A stretch of DNA of 16,411 bases from an uncultured Collinsella sp. (lineage in GTDB: Bacteria > Actinomycetota > Coriobacteriia > Coriobacteriales > Coriobacteriaceae). Position 1 is the stretch's first letter; every line of letters starts with the position of its first letter. This document shows, piece after piece, positions 6,931-14,884 of this stretch. Made by a program: the position numbers and the translations under genes. Under the pieces are notes generated by a model that ran no database searches, had not been told where the DNA came from, and saw nothing but the letters and a program-made list of their open reading frames with translations. Location: NCBI GenBank assembly GCA_900752015.1, contig CAADTZ010000084.1, positions 1-16,411 of the forward strand. The letters run 5' to 3'.

Positions 6931-8440
6931 GGTAGTCCCTTCGTACACGCGGTCCCTGGTCGTCGGTGCGCAGACGCGCCGACGGGTCCGAGTTCAAATC
7001 GATTCGATTATATCCGCCGCCCGCGTTGCGAGGGCTGGGGCGCTGAGGACGACCTTGCGGCGCCGTTCGCTGACGCGGGCGGACTGCCGGCTCGGTCGCA
7101 GAGCCATCCAGGACGGTAAAACCGTTACGCGAAGATCGCTCGCCGCGCACGTGGGGCACGCCAGCGGTACTCTCATCCATAACGGCAAAGCTCTCGCGGC
7201 GACGGTCGTACTCATCGCGACGGGCGCTCTCGTACGAAACGCGCAGGATCAATCCGGCAAGCATAAGCGACACAATAATCGACGAACCGCCGTAGCTAAT
7301 AAACGGCAACGGTTTGCCCGTCATGGGAAACACGTTGAGGATGCCCAACGCGTTAATCAAAAACTGCACCGCGAGAATGACCGCGGAGCCAGACGCCATA
7401 AGCGCGCCCCGACGATCGGTCGCCTGCTCGGCAATGCGAAACGCCGAATAGATCAGCATCGCAAACACCAAGAAGAACAGCACGGTTCCGACAAAACCGA
7501 CTTCCTCGCCAATGATGGCCAGGATGTAGTCATTGTGCGCCTCGGGCAGATACGAGTACTTCATGGTTGAGTTGCCGATGCCACGGCCGAACAGACCGCC
7601 CGAGGCAAAGGCCATGATGGCAAGCGTGGCCTGATAGCCGTCACCATACTCGTCGGCCCAAGGGTTCAAGGCAACCTGAATACGCACCATACGGTACGGC
7701 TCTGCAACAAGCGCAATCACAATCACGAGAATGCCGAAGATTAGCACGCCGATGATAAATCTGGGGTCGAGACCCGCAAACAACGCCATGCACATGAGGG
7801 TCAACAGGATGATCAGGACAGTACCGAAATCGGGCTGGATAAAGATCAGAAAGAGCGAAATGCCCAAGTAGATGCCCATCTTGCGAAGGAATTCGTTGAT
7901 GTTGCCACCGGGCGAAAAGAAACGATCAAGCATGATGGCCGAATACGCAATGGCAAATGGCTTTAAAAACTCGGAAGGCTGGAACTGAATGCCGGCAATG
8001 TTGAGCCAGCGCGTGGCGCCACGGCTGCCGCTACCCACCAAGAACACCAGAAACAGTAGCCCTATCATGCCTATGAGGAAGATCCTGAGCACGTCTTCCC
8101 CAAACCAACTGTCCGGCAAGATGCGCACGATGGCAACCATAGCCAGCACGCCAACTCCGGCAAACGCGGCTTGTCGAAACAGAAAAAACGTCGCCGAGCC
8201 ATTCTCGTGCAGCGCCTCGACCGAAGACGCCGAGTACACCATCAGCAGGCCAAAGCACACCAAGGTAAACAGGCAGGCCATGAATATCAAACGGGGGCGC
8301 ATGATACGGGCGGGAACGCCGGCAATATAGCGTTCGCTAAACGTCTGCCCGCCGCGACCGGAACGCGGTGTGCTGCGCCGCGAGGAAGCACGGTCCGAGT
8401 CGGGCCTCCTCATACCTTGTCGGGGGCTCTCCTCTCTCAC
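6920..8440 (-). CDS. ftsW: SEDS-family septal peptidoglycan glycosyltransferase FtsW
   Basis: A 506-residue polytopic protein that polymerises lipid II at the division site with the class B PBP. About ten membrane helices lie between 47 and 402. Signature segments are SRGATRWLNIAGIQFQPSE (139-157), IQPDFGT (201-207), the loop with YLPEAHND (297-304, where Asp304 corresponds to the catalytic SEDS aspartate) and PMTGKPLPFISYGGSS (372-387). A 45-residue Arg/Ser-rich N-tail and a 100-residue Arg-rich C-tail (from about 404) are both cytoplasmic. I chose the GTG at 8438-8440, with AGGGG 6 nt upstream; a TTG two codons earlier is also open. It lies 9 nt after murD and overlaps murG by 11 nt. Confidence 0.97.
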   Translation of the reverse strand: MREESPRQGMRRPDSDRASSRRSTPRSGRGGQTFSERYIAGVPARIMRPRLIFMACLFTLVCFGLLMVYSASSVEALHENGSATFFLFRQAAFAGVGVLAMVAIVRILPDSWFGEDVLRIFLIGMIGLLFLVFLVGSGSRGATRWLNIAGIQFQPSEFLKPFAIAYSAIMLDRFFSPGGNINEFLRKMGIYLGISLFLIFIQPDFGTVLIILLTLMCMALFAGLDPRFIIGVLIFGILVIVIALVAEPYRMVRIQVALNPWADEYGDGYQATLAIMAFASGGLFGRGIGNSTMKYSYLPEAHNDYILAIIGEEVGFVGTVLFFLVFAMLIYSAFRIAEQATDRRGALMASGSAVILAVQFLINALGILNVFPMTGKPLPFISYGGSSIIVSLMLAGLILRVSYESARRDEYDRRRESFAVMDESTAGVPHVRGERSSRNGFTVLDGSATEPAVRPRQRTAPQGRPQRPSPRNAGGGYNRIDLNSDPSARLRTDDQGPRVRRDYHDR

Positions 8441-8446
8441 CGGCAA

Positions 8447-8451
8447 CCCCT
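8447..8451 (-). promoter_or_regulatory. Shine-Dalgarno suggesting a GTG start for ftsW
   Basis: AGGGG on the minus strand, 6 nt upstream of the GTG at 8438-8440 and overlapping the murD stop codon. The alternative TTG at 8444-8446 would have no spacer, so the GTG is preferred. Confidence 0.6.
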
Positions 8452-9856
8452 ATTCCATTTGCGATTTCGCCGCAGCGGCAAGCTGGGCCACATAGTCCTT
8501 AAACACGCGGCCGCGCTCCTCATAGCCCGAGAACTCATCGAACGAAGAGCAGGCAGGAGAAAGTAAGATCACGTCGCCACGGCTCGACAGCGAACGGGCG
8601 ACGTCCACGGCATCGCGCAGGTCATCCGCCTGGGCGATATCCACATCGCCATCGACATCGGCCTCGTCCATAGCGGCGGTGAAGCGCTCGCGCGCGTCGC
8701 CAAAGCAGACGACCGAGCGTACGTTATCCATAACAACGCGCGCGAAGTCCGTGAGAGGCGTGCCCTTATCGTGGCCGCCGAGCAGCAAGATCACGTCGTC
8801 ATTGGGAAATGCCGTCAGTGCCTTCTCGACCGCATCGGTGTTGGTCGCCTTGGAATCGTTGACGTAGCGCACGCCGTCAATCTCGCCACACGGCTCCACG
8901 CGGTGCTCGAGTGGCTGGAACGAGGCCAGACCGCGGCAGATACCATCGACATCGGCACCGACTGCCAAGGCAGCCGTGGCAGCGCACAGGGCATTGATAA
9001 CATTGTGATGGCCCGAGATCTTGAGCTCGGATGTAGCGATGAGCGGGGTCTCGACGCCCTTCAAGCGCACGATCATCTTGCCATCGCGCACAAAGGCGGC
9101 ATCCTCGCCCTCAGGCTCGTCAAAGGCAACCTTGCAGATGCGACGACCCGGCGTGTAAATGTACTCATCGAACTCGTGAATGCCGGCGTCTTCGACGTCG
9201 ACAACCGCCAGATCGTCATCGACCATATTGTCAAACAGTTTGATCTTGGCAAGCGCATAGTTCTTATGGCTCTTATGCCAGCCCAAGTGGTCGGGAGTGA
9301 CGTTGAGCAGCACCGCCACGCGAGGATGAAGCTCGGCGGTCGTAGCAATCTGGTAGCTCGAGAGCTCGGCCACAAACCACTCGTTATGAGCTCGGCCGTC
9401 AATCTCGTTGACCGGCGGCTCGCCGATGTTGCCGACAGCTACACTGGCCTCACCGGCACCCTTGAGCAGATAATCAGTCAGCGACGTGGTGGTCGTCTTG
9501 CCGTTGGTGCCCGTGATGGCAATCCAGTTATCGGGCGACAGGCGATAGGCAAACTCGGGTTCACCCATAATCTGGGCGGCATGCTCGCGCCCGGCCTTAA
9601 AGAAGCCCGAGAACTCAGAGATGCCCGGGCACGTCACGCATACGACATAGGCGCCCTCGACCTGTTCGGTCCCATAGACAAACGACGCACCAGCAGCCTC
9701 GAGCGCACGCGTGGCGTCATTGGGCTCAGAGGTACCGCCGCCATACACGGTAACGGCGCTTACGCGCTCGGGATGTGCCAGCGCCCAGCGGGCGACATCG
9801 AGACCGGATTTGCCCTGACCCAAAACGAGCAGGCTAAAGACATCAGCAAGAGGCAT
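8450..9856 (-). CDS. murD: UDP-N-acetylmuramoyl-L-alanine--D-glutamate ligase MurD
   Basis: A 468-residue cytoplasmic Mur ligase that adds D-Glu to UDP-MurNAc-L-Ala. The N-terminal nucleotide-fold loop VLGQGKSGLDVAR is at 11-23, the ATP loop ITGTNGKTT at 114-122, ELSSYQ at 164-169, NVTPDHL at 185-191, GHHNVIN at 282-288, EHRVE at 317-321, NDSKATN at 333-339, LGGHDKG at 359-365, and the D-Glu-binding region SPACSSFDEF at 433-442. SSYQ and NDSKATN separate MurD from the other Mur ligases. It starts 9 nt after mraY with only a weak Shine-Dalgarno, which suggests coupling, and ends 9 nt before the chosen ftsW start. Confidence 0.97.
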   Translation of the reverse strand: MPLADVFSLLVLGQGKSGLDVARWALAHPERVSAVTVYGGGTSEPNDATRALEAAGASFVYGTEQVEGAYVVCVTCPGISEFSGFFKAGREHAAQIMGEPEFAYRLSPDNWIAITGTNGKTTTTSLTDYLLKGAGEASVAVGNIGEPPVNEIDGRAHNEWFVAELSSYQIATTAELHPRVAVLLNVTPDHLGWHKSHKNYALAKIKLFDNMVDDDLAVVDVEDAGIHEFDEYIYTPGRRICKVAFDEPEGEDAAFVRDGKMIVRLKGVETPLIATSELKISGHHNVINALCAATAALAVGADVDGICRGLASFQPLEHRVEPCGEIDGVRYVNDSKATNTDAVEKALTAFPNDDVILLLGGHDKGTPLTDFARVVMDNVRSVVCFGDARERFTAAMDEADVDGDVDIAQADDLRDAVDVARSLSSRGDVILLSPACSSFDEFSGYEERGRVFKDYVAQLAAAAKSQME

Positions 9857-9865
9857 GAAAGACCA

Positions 9866-10885
9866 CTATCCCAACTGGAAGAACAAAGCAAGGCCAACGG
9901 CACCAAAGGCAGCAGCGATAATCCAAAAACGGATGACGACCTTGGTCTCGGCCCAGCCCTTCTTTTCGAAATGATGATGGATGGGCGCCATAAGGAAGAC
10001 GCGCTTGTGCGTAAAGTGGAAGTAGACAACCTGAATCATGACCGACAGGGTCTCAACGATAAACAGGCCGCCGATGATGAGGGAGACGACCTCGGTGTTG
10101 GTCATGATGGACGTGCAGGCAAACGCGGCGCCCAGGGCAAGCGAGCCGGTATCGCCCATAAAGATGCTCGCCGGATAGCAGTTGAACCACAGAAAGCCCA
10201 AGCAGGCACCGGCACACGCGGTGCAGAAGATGGACAGGTTCACGTCTCCGTGCAAAAACGCCATCGCAGCCATGGCGAGCATGGCGATCATGGAGGTGCC
10301 ACCAGCAAGACCGTCAAGGCCATCGGTCAGGTTCACGGCATTAGAAAGACCGGCGATCATCAGCCAGCAAAAGACAATGTAGAGCCACGGGAACGAAAGG
10401 CCGCAGATGGTGGTCGAAAGAACACCGAGGTCGATCGTCAGGCCGCCGGGAAAACGAATCTCGGGGGCGACGCCGCACCAGTTGACGGCAAGTACCGTAA
10501 AGGTGACACAGATAATGGTTAGGCCGATCATCTTGGCATGAGGCGTCAGACCGAGCGAGCGCCCATGCGTAACGGAGGTCAGGTCGTCGATCAGGCCCAG
10601 CACGCCGGTCGCCAGCGTGGCGAGGAGCACGAGCACGAGCTCGGTGGTGAGCTTGCCCATCAGCAGGCAGGTCAGCGAGATCGCGACGAGGATGACAACA
10701 CCACCCATGGTGGGCGTTCCCTGCTTAACCAAATGACGCTTGGGGCCGTCGGCACGAACCTGCTGGCCGATACCCTCGACCTTGAGCAGCTTGATCCACC
10801 ACGGCATGAGCAGCAGCGCAATGGCAGCGGCGATGCCAAGCCCCAAAAAAGCCTGATACGTTGGATACGAGGGATTGCCGAACAT
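9866..10885 (-). CDS. mraY: Phospho-N-acetylmuramoyl-pentapeptide transferase MraY
   Basis: A 339-residue polytopic enzyme that transfers phospho-MurNAc-pentapeptide to undecaprenyl phosphate to make lipid I. The family motifs are in order: KQGTPTMGG (54-62), the Asp pair in GLIDDL (97-102), NAVNLTDGLDGLAGG (182-196) with the catalytic and Mg-binding aspartates, FLWFNCYPASIFMGDTGS (231-248), and the MAPIHHHFEKKGWAE loop (299-313) containing the HHH motif. About ten membrane helices are predicted, and the length is typical. The start codon follows the murF stop by 3 nt; AAGGTG near the end of murF may be its Shine-Dalgarno. It stands in the standard position between murF and murD. Confidence 0.98.
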   Translation of the reverse strand: MFGNPSYPTYQAFLGLGIAAAIALLLMPWWIKLLKVEGIGQQVRADGPKRHLVKQGTPTMGGVVILVAISLTCLLMGKLTTELVLVLLATLATGVLGLIDDLTSVTHGRSLGLTPHAKMIGLTIICVTFTVLAVNWCGVAPEIRFPGGLTIDLGVLSTTICGLSFPWLYIVFCWLMIAGLSNAVNLTDGLDGLAGGTSMIAMLAMAAMAFLHGDVNLSIFCTACAGACLGFLWFNCYPASIFMGDTGSLALGAAFACTSIMTNTEVVSLIIGGLFIVETLSVMIQVVYFHFTHKRVFLMAPIHHHFEKKGWAETKVVIRFWIIAAAFGAVGLALFFQLG

Positions 10886-10888
10886 GGG

Positions 10889-12313
10889 CTAGCACACACC
10901 TTCCACAAAGCGGTCGAGCTCAACAAAGCGGGAACCCTTGACCAGTACAACATCATGTTTTTCAAGCGCGCCGCCCATGCGGTCGAGCACCTGCTGATAA
11001 TCGGAGAACACCTGGATGCGGTCCTCGTCCATGCCCATCATGCGCGCGGCATCGGCCATAAGCTGGGCCAGCTCACCACCCACGCACGCCAGCATGTCGA
11101 GCTTCTTGGCGGCGGCATAGGCGCCCACGAGTTCATGCATGCGAGGAGCCTCATCGCCCATCTCGCCCATCTCGCCCAAGATCGCCATGCGAGACCCCGT
11201 GCACGAAAGCGAGCACAGCAGATCGAGGCCAGCAGCCATGGATTCGGCACTGGCGTTATAGGAATCGTCGATGACGCGGGCACCGCTCTTGGCGCGTTTG
11301 ATCTCCTGGCGGTGACCGGTGATCGTGAGGCCTCTAAAGGCAGCATCGATCTGCTCGGGCGTCACGCCCAGGCGATAGGCAACCGCGGCGGCCTTAACGG
11401 CATTTGGGACGGACTGCACGCCGGGGATGGCAAGCATGGTATCGATTGTCTCGCCCTGACCAAAATCGAGCGTAAAGACCGGACGGCCCTCGTCATCAAC
11501 TCGAACGTCGCGGGCACGGACCTCATCATCGTCCGAGACGCCGGCCAGCATCACGTCGATACCAGCAGGCTGGGCGAACGTATCGCGAATGAACGGCGTA
11601 AAGTCGTCCTCGCCGCCCAAAACCAGCAGCGGCAAGAAGTCGCCAGCGGCGCACATACCCTGGACAATCTCGGCCTTAGCGCGGGCGATGTTCTCGCGGC
11701 TACCCAAAATGCCGATATGAGAGGTACCAATCTTGCTCACGATGGCAAGGTTGGGATTGGCGGACTGGGACAGGCGCTCGATCTCGTGGAAATGGTTCAT
11801 GCCCATCTCGAGCACCAGGACCTCGGTATCGGCCGGAGCGGAAAGCACCGTGAGCGGCATGCCGATCAGGTTATTGAAATTGCCCTTGGTGGCCCAGACA
11901 CGATAGCGCTTGGCGAGCACGGCGGCGAGCACGTCCTTGGTCGTCGTCTTGCCGATGGAACCGGTAATACCAACGACCAGGCAGCCAAGCTCCAGACGGT
12001 ACGTGTGCGCCAAACGCAGCAGAAAGTCCTCGGGATCATCGGTCAGCAAGATGGCACAGCCCTTGTCCTGCGCCAGCGAGACCAGCTCGGCCTCGGGCTC
12101 ACGCGTCATTACGACGGCGCCGGCACCCGACTGGACGGCACGGGAAGCAAAATCATTGCCGTCGACGTTTTCACCGGGAAAGGCGACAAAAATCGTCCTT
12201 TCCTCGACCTGACGCGAGTCGATAACGCACCCGCGGCATACCCGATCGGCTTCTCCCGTCACGGTTCGGGCCCCTGTTGCGGCCGCGAGGTTGTTGACGG
12301 CGATCTCTATCAT
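10889..12313 (-). CDS. murF: UDP-N-acetylmuramoyl-tripeptide--D-alanyl-D-alanine ligase MurF
   Basis: A 474-residue cytoplasmic ligase that adds D-Ala-D-Ala to the UDP-MurNAc-tripeptide. The N-terminal domain has DSRQVEERTIFVAFPGENVDG (32-52), the ATP loop is GITGSIGKTTTKD (115-127), KGNFNNLIGMP is at 143-153, EMGMNHFHEI at 169-178, GTSHIG at 196-201, IDDSYNA at 348-354, GEMGEMG at 380-386 and VLVKGSR at 456-462. The combination of EMGM and DDSYNA identifies MurF rather than MurE. A strong GGGGAG lies 5 nt before the ATG. It is preceded by the 127-nt gap where murE would be expected. No second Mur ligase that could supply the MurE step is fused to it. Confidence 0.97.
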   Translation of the reverse strand: MIEIAVNNLAAATGARTVTGEADRVCRGCVIDSRQVEERTIFVAFPGENVDGNDFASRAVQSGAGAVVMTREPEAELVSLAQDKGCAILLTDDPEDFLLRLAHTYRLELGCLVVGITGSIGKTTTKDVLAAVLAKRYRVWATKGNFNNLIGMPLTVLSAPADTEVLVLEMGMNHFHEIERLSQSANPNLAIVSKIGTSHIGILGSRENIARAKAEIVQGMCAAGDFLPLLVLGGEDDFTPFIRDTFAQPAGIDVMLAGVSDDDEVRARDVRVDDEGRPVFTLDFGQGETIDTMLAIPGVQSVPNAVKAAAVAYRLGVTPEQIDAAFRGLTITGHRQEIKRAKSGARVIDDSYNASAESMAAGLDLLCSLSCTGSRMAILGEMGEMGDEAPRMHELVGAYAAAKKLDMLACVGGELAQLMADAARMMGMDEDRIQVFSDYQQVLDRMGGALEKHDVVLVKGSRFVELDRFVEGVC

Positions 12314-12440
12314 TGCAGCTCCCCTGTAAACCTAATAATGCTATCGGCGTATTGTATCCCAGCGCCGCGCATGCGTGGTGCAGGGCATGTGAACACCCCT
12401 CATATGGGACAACAAACCACGCCCCAAAGATTGTAACCCC
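12314..12440 (-). promoter_or_regulatory. Gap between ftsI and murF; possible weak promoter, murE absent
   Basis: This 127-nt gap is the largest within the mraZ-murB block and occupies the usual murE position. On the minus strand a TACAAT (plus 12351-12356) sits 38 nt before the murF ATG, a possible -10, but no acceptable -35 is visible at 16-18 bp. At 12402-12426 the plus strand has ATATGGG and ACGCCCCA flanking a 10-bp segment; this resembles a widened version of the mraZ operator-like element. The murF Shine-Dalgarno GGGGAG is at 12319-12324. No remnant of murE coding sequence is recognisable. Confidence 0.3.
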
Positions 12441-14306
12441 CTACCTCGTGTGCGGAATACCCAGCACGTCGAGTGCGTTGGCCATAATGGACTGGAACGG
12501 CACCGCAGCGGCATCTGAGCCGCTCGGCGTTCCGTCGAGCGTGATATAGCACAGCACCTTAGGCGATTGTGCCGGCGCAAAGCCCATAAAGGACGACATG
12601 TAGTTCTCCTTGAGGTAGCCGCCGTTCTCGTCGGCTCGTTCGGCCGTACCGGTCTTACCCGCCACGTCATAGCCGTCGACCGCGCCGCCAACGCCCGTTC
12701 CCTCGGACACGACCGTCTGCATGCACGATGTCACCTGGGATGCGGCGTCCTCAGAAATCGCGCGTTCGCCTTCGCCCCAGTCCTTCTCGTCGCCTTTGCT
12801 GGACTTATAGAAGTGCGGGGTCATCATCACGCCGCCGTTGGCGATGCCGCCCACGGCACGTGCGATCTCAATCGGAGAGACAGACAACGCCTGTCCAAAG
12901 CTCATCGATCCCAGCGTGGCGCCGTCATACTGGTCACGCTCCTTGACGATGCCCAGGCTCTCGCCCGGAAAATCGACACCGGAGCTGTGACCGATGCCCC
13001 ACTTGTCCACATAGGCGGCAAAGTCGTCGGCACCGATCTTGCGCCCCACCAGGACAAAGCCCACATTGGACGAACGGCGCATCATCTCGCGCACATCCAT
13101 GGTCATGCCATAGTCGCGCTTATCGGCATCGGTAACGGTATCGTCGCCCACCTTGATGCTCGCCGGCACCTCAAACGACGTACTCGATCGCACGACGCCC
13201 AAGTCGAAGCCGGCGCCCGCCACGAGCGTCTTAAAGACCGAGCCGGGCTCGTAGGCATCGGTGACCAGGCGCAGGTTCATATCCTCGGTCTTGGCGTTCT
13301 CCAGATCGGTCTGGTCGTAGGTCGGGTACGAGCAGGCTGCCAAAATCTCGCCTGTCGTAGGATCGGTGACCAGCGCCGAGCCGTTCTTGGCCTTAGTCTT
13401 CTCAACTGCCTCTGCCAGGGCATCCTCGGCCGCTCGCTGGATATTGACGTCGAGCGTCGTCACGATATCAACGCCGTCGACCGCAGCCACCTTTTTATAG
13501 GCACCGCCCGCGATGTAGCTGCCGTCCCTCGCGCGCTCGCGCACAAGAGAACCGTTCGTGCCGGTCAGAAGCTTGTTGTATTGCTTTTCGAGACCCGTCA
13601 AGCCGTCGTTGTCCACATTCACTACACCCAGCACCTGCGATGCCAGATTGCCGTATGGATATACGCGCTTCATGGCCTGCTCAAAAAGCACGCCGGGCAG
13701 GTTCTTCTTCTCCAGCGCCGCAGCATCGTCTTCGTCCACCTGGCGCTTGATATACACCCAGGTTCCATCGGACTCAACGAGCTTACGGCAGGGCTTTTTA
13801 TCGATTCCAGTTGCCTTGACCAGCGCCGACACCGTCTTGTCAACATCCTCGACAAGCTGCGGGTTCACGGCGATGTTGCGACATTCGACCGACGACGCCA
13901 GCACGTTACCGTTACGGTCGTAGATGGTGCCGCGTTTGGCATAGAGGGTCTGCGCAAGCAGGCGGCGCGCATCGGCACGCTCGCGCAGTTTATCGGCTTC
14001 GACAATTTGATAGTCGACAAGGCGAAAGACGCCCAAGCCCAAGCCAAGCCCAATGAAGCCCATGACGGCTTTGCGGCGAGGCAGAGGCGTGCCTGTGAGC
14101 CATTCGGTCGACGAACTCTTGCGCGACCTGGTGTTATGCACTTGAGGGCCGCCCGAGCCGCGAAGTCGCGACGCCGGGTCGTTGCCACGGGACTGCCCGG
14201 CGTTGTAAGATTGCCGACCCGTTCCTTGATAACCAGAACGTCCCCGCGACGAGGGACGTCCAGAACCGCGGCCCCCATCGGAACCGCGGCGATAGTCATT
14301 TGTCAT
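12441..14306 (-). CDS. ftsI: Class B penicillin-binding protein, FtsI/PBP3-type septal transpeptidase
   Basis: A 621-residue transpeptidase that cross-links septal peptidoglycan in complex with FtsW. A 75-residue Gly/Arg/Ser-rich cytoplasmic tail is followed by a membrane helix at about 80-100. The class B dimerisation region begins with AKRGTIYDRNGNVLA (123-137). The transpeptidase domain carries the three active-site motifs SVFK (Ser356 nucleophile, Lys359), SSN (412-414) and KTG (551-553). It ends soon after the catalytic domain with no PASTA repeats, unlike the PASTA-containing septal PBPs of many Firmicutes. It begins 17 nt after ftsL with a weak Shine-Dalgarno, so coupling is likely. 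Its place in the dcw cluster makes a septal role more likely than elongation. Confidence 0.95.
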   Translation of the reverse strand: MTNDYRRGSDGGRGSGRPSSRGRSGYQGTGRQSYNAGQSRGNDPASRLRGSGGPQVHNTRSRKSSSTEWLTGTPLPRRKAVMGFIGLGLGLGVFRLVDYQIVEADKLRERADARRLLAQTLYAKRGTIYDRNGNVLASSVECRNIAVNPQLVEDVDKTVSALVKATGIDKKPCRKLVESDGTWVYIKRQVDEDDAAALEKKNLPGVLFEQAMKRVYPYGNLASQVLGVVNVDNDGLTGLEKQYNKLLTGTNGSLVRERARDGSYIAGGAYKKVAAVDGVDIVTTLDVNIQRAAEDALAEAVEKTKAKNGSALVTDPTTGEILAACSYPTYDQTDLENAKTEDMNLRLVTDAYEPGSVFKTLVAGAGFDLGVVRSSTSFEVPASIKVGDDTVTDADKRDYGMTMDVREMMRRSSNVGFVLVGRKIGADDFAAYVDKWGIGHSSGVDFPGESLGIVKERDQYDGATLGSMSFGQALSVSPIEIARAVGGIANGGVMMTPHFYKSSKGDEKDWGEGERAISEDAASQVTSCMQTVVSEGTGVGGAVDGYDVAGKTGTAERADENGGYLKENYMSSFMGFAPAQSPKVLCYITLDGTPSGSDAAAVPFQSIMANALDVLGIPHTR

Positions 14307-14323
14307 ACTCAGCTACCGTCTTG

Positions 14324-14794
14324 CTACTGAGCGGTCGCGGTCGCGTTGGCGCCCGCGGCTGCATCCTGCGAAAAGTCAAGTGTAACGCTCTCGCTGGGCT
14401 CCACCATGCCATAAGCGCCCGCAAGGTCGCGAATGCGCGTGTCGGCGCCATAGACCGAATGCATGACCTCCAGGTCGGAGCTCTCATCGGTCGCCTTTTC
14501 GAGCGTGTTGGTAAGCTCGGCGTTGCTGTTGAGCACCTGGGCCGTAACGCCGGCGAGCGCCACGCGGGCGACGCCGATCGTCATGAAGATAGCCGCAATG
14601 ATGCAAAACGTTTTAAGAACGCTCATGAAAACCGGGCTTACCGCCTGGTTTGCCTGACGGCCCGCGCCCGTGTAGACATCAAAGCGCGGCGTGCGCTGCT
14701 CACGGGGAGCAACGGGGGCCTGCGGCGTCTCACGATAGGCGGGCATGGCGTTCATATCATAGGCGAGTGCTGCGCTTGAAGTGTTGTAGCCCAT
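14324..14794 (-). CDS. ftsL: FtsL/DivIC-like bitopic divisome protein
   Basis: A 156-residue protein of FtsL architecture in the FtsL position between rsmH and ftsI. A 53-residue N-terminal cytoplasmic segment is followed by one membrane helix at about 54-80. A short predicted coiled coil at about 82-115 (QVLNSNAELTNTLEKATDES) comes next, then RIRDLAGAYGMVEPSESV (120-137), matching the membrane-distal 'xIxxxAxxxGMxxP' element typical of FtsL. The Ala-rich C-terminus is poorly conserved. FtsL pairs with FtsB/DivIC and FtsQ to activate FtsWI. GGGAGG lies 9 nt before the ATG. FtsL sequences diverge strongly, so the call rests on topology, the GM-P element and synteny. Confidence 0.85.
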   Translation of the reverse strand: MGYNTSSAALAYDMNAMPAYRETPQAPVAPREQRTPRFDVYTGAGRQANQAVSPVFMSVLKTFCIIAAIFMTIGVARVALAGVTAQVLNSNAELTNTLEKATDESSDLEVMHSVYGADTRIRDLAGAYGMVEPSESVTLDFSQDAAAGANATATAQ

Positions 14795-14884
14795 GATATG
14801 CCGCCTCCCATCCCGAGTACGTTGGTAGTGTGTTTAAGCTTCGTTTATGGTGCGAGCGGGAGGTCCAATATCGCGCGGTCGCGC
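14795..14884 (-). promoter_or_regulatory. rsmH-ftsL gap with possible anti-Shine-Dalgarno pairing
   Basis: In the minus-strand transcript CCTCCC (plus 14858-14863) can pair with the ftsL Shine-Dalgarno GGGAGG (plus 14804-14809) across 48 nt. No promoter with both boxes and no terminator are visible. The pairing may be chance. Confidence 0.25.

Noticed and set aside
8771..12436. Two plus-strand open frames of 583 and 632 codons (8771-10522 and 10538-12436)
   Set aside because: Each lies across the antisense of two or more well-identified genes (murD/mraY and mraY/murF), shows no domain I recognise, and has composition set by the reverse complement of the real genes.
12567..14330. 587-codon plus-strand open frame opposite ftsI
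   Set aside because: It is the antisense of a complete class B PBP with all three active-site motifs; the predicted product is Arg/His-rich with no recognisable domain.
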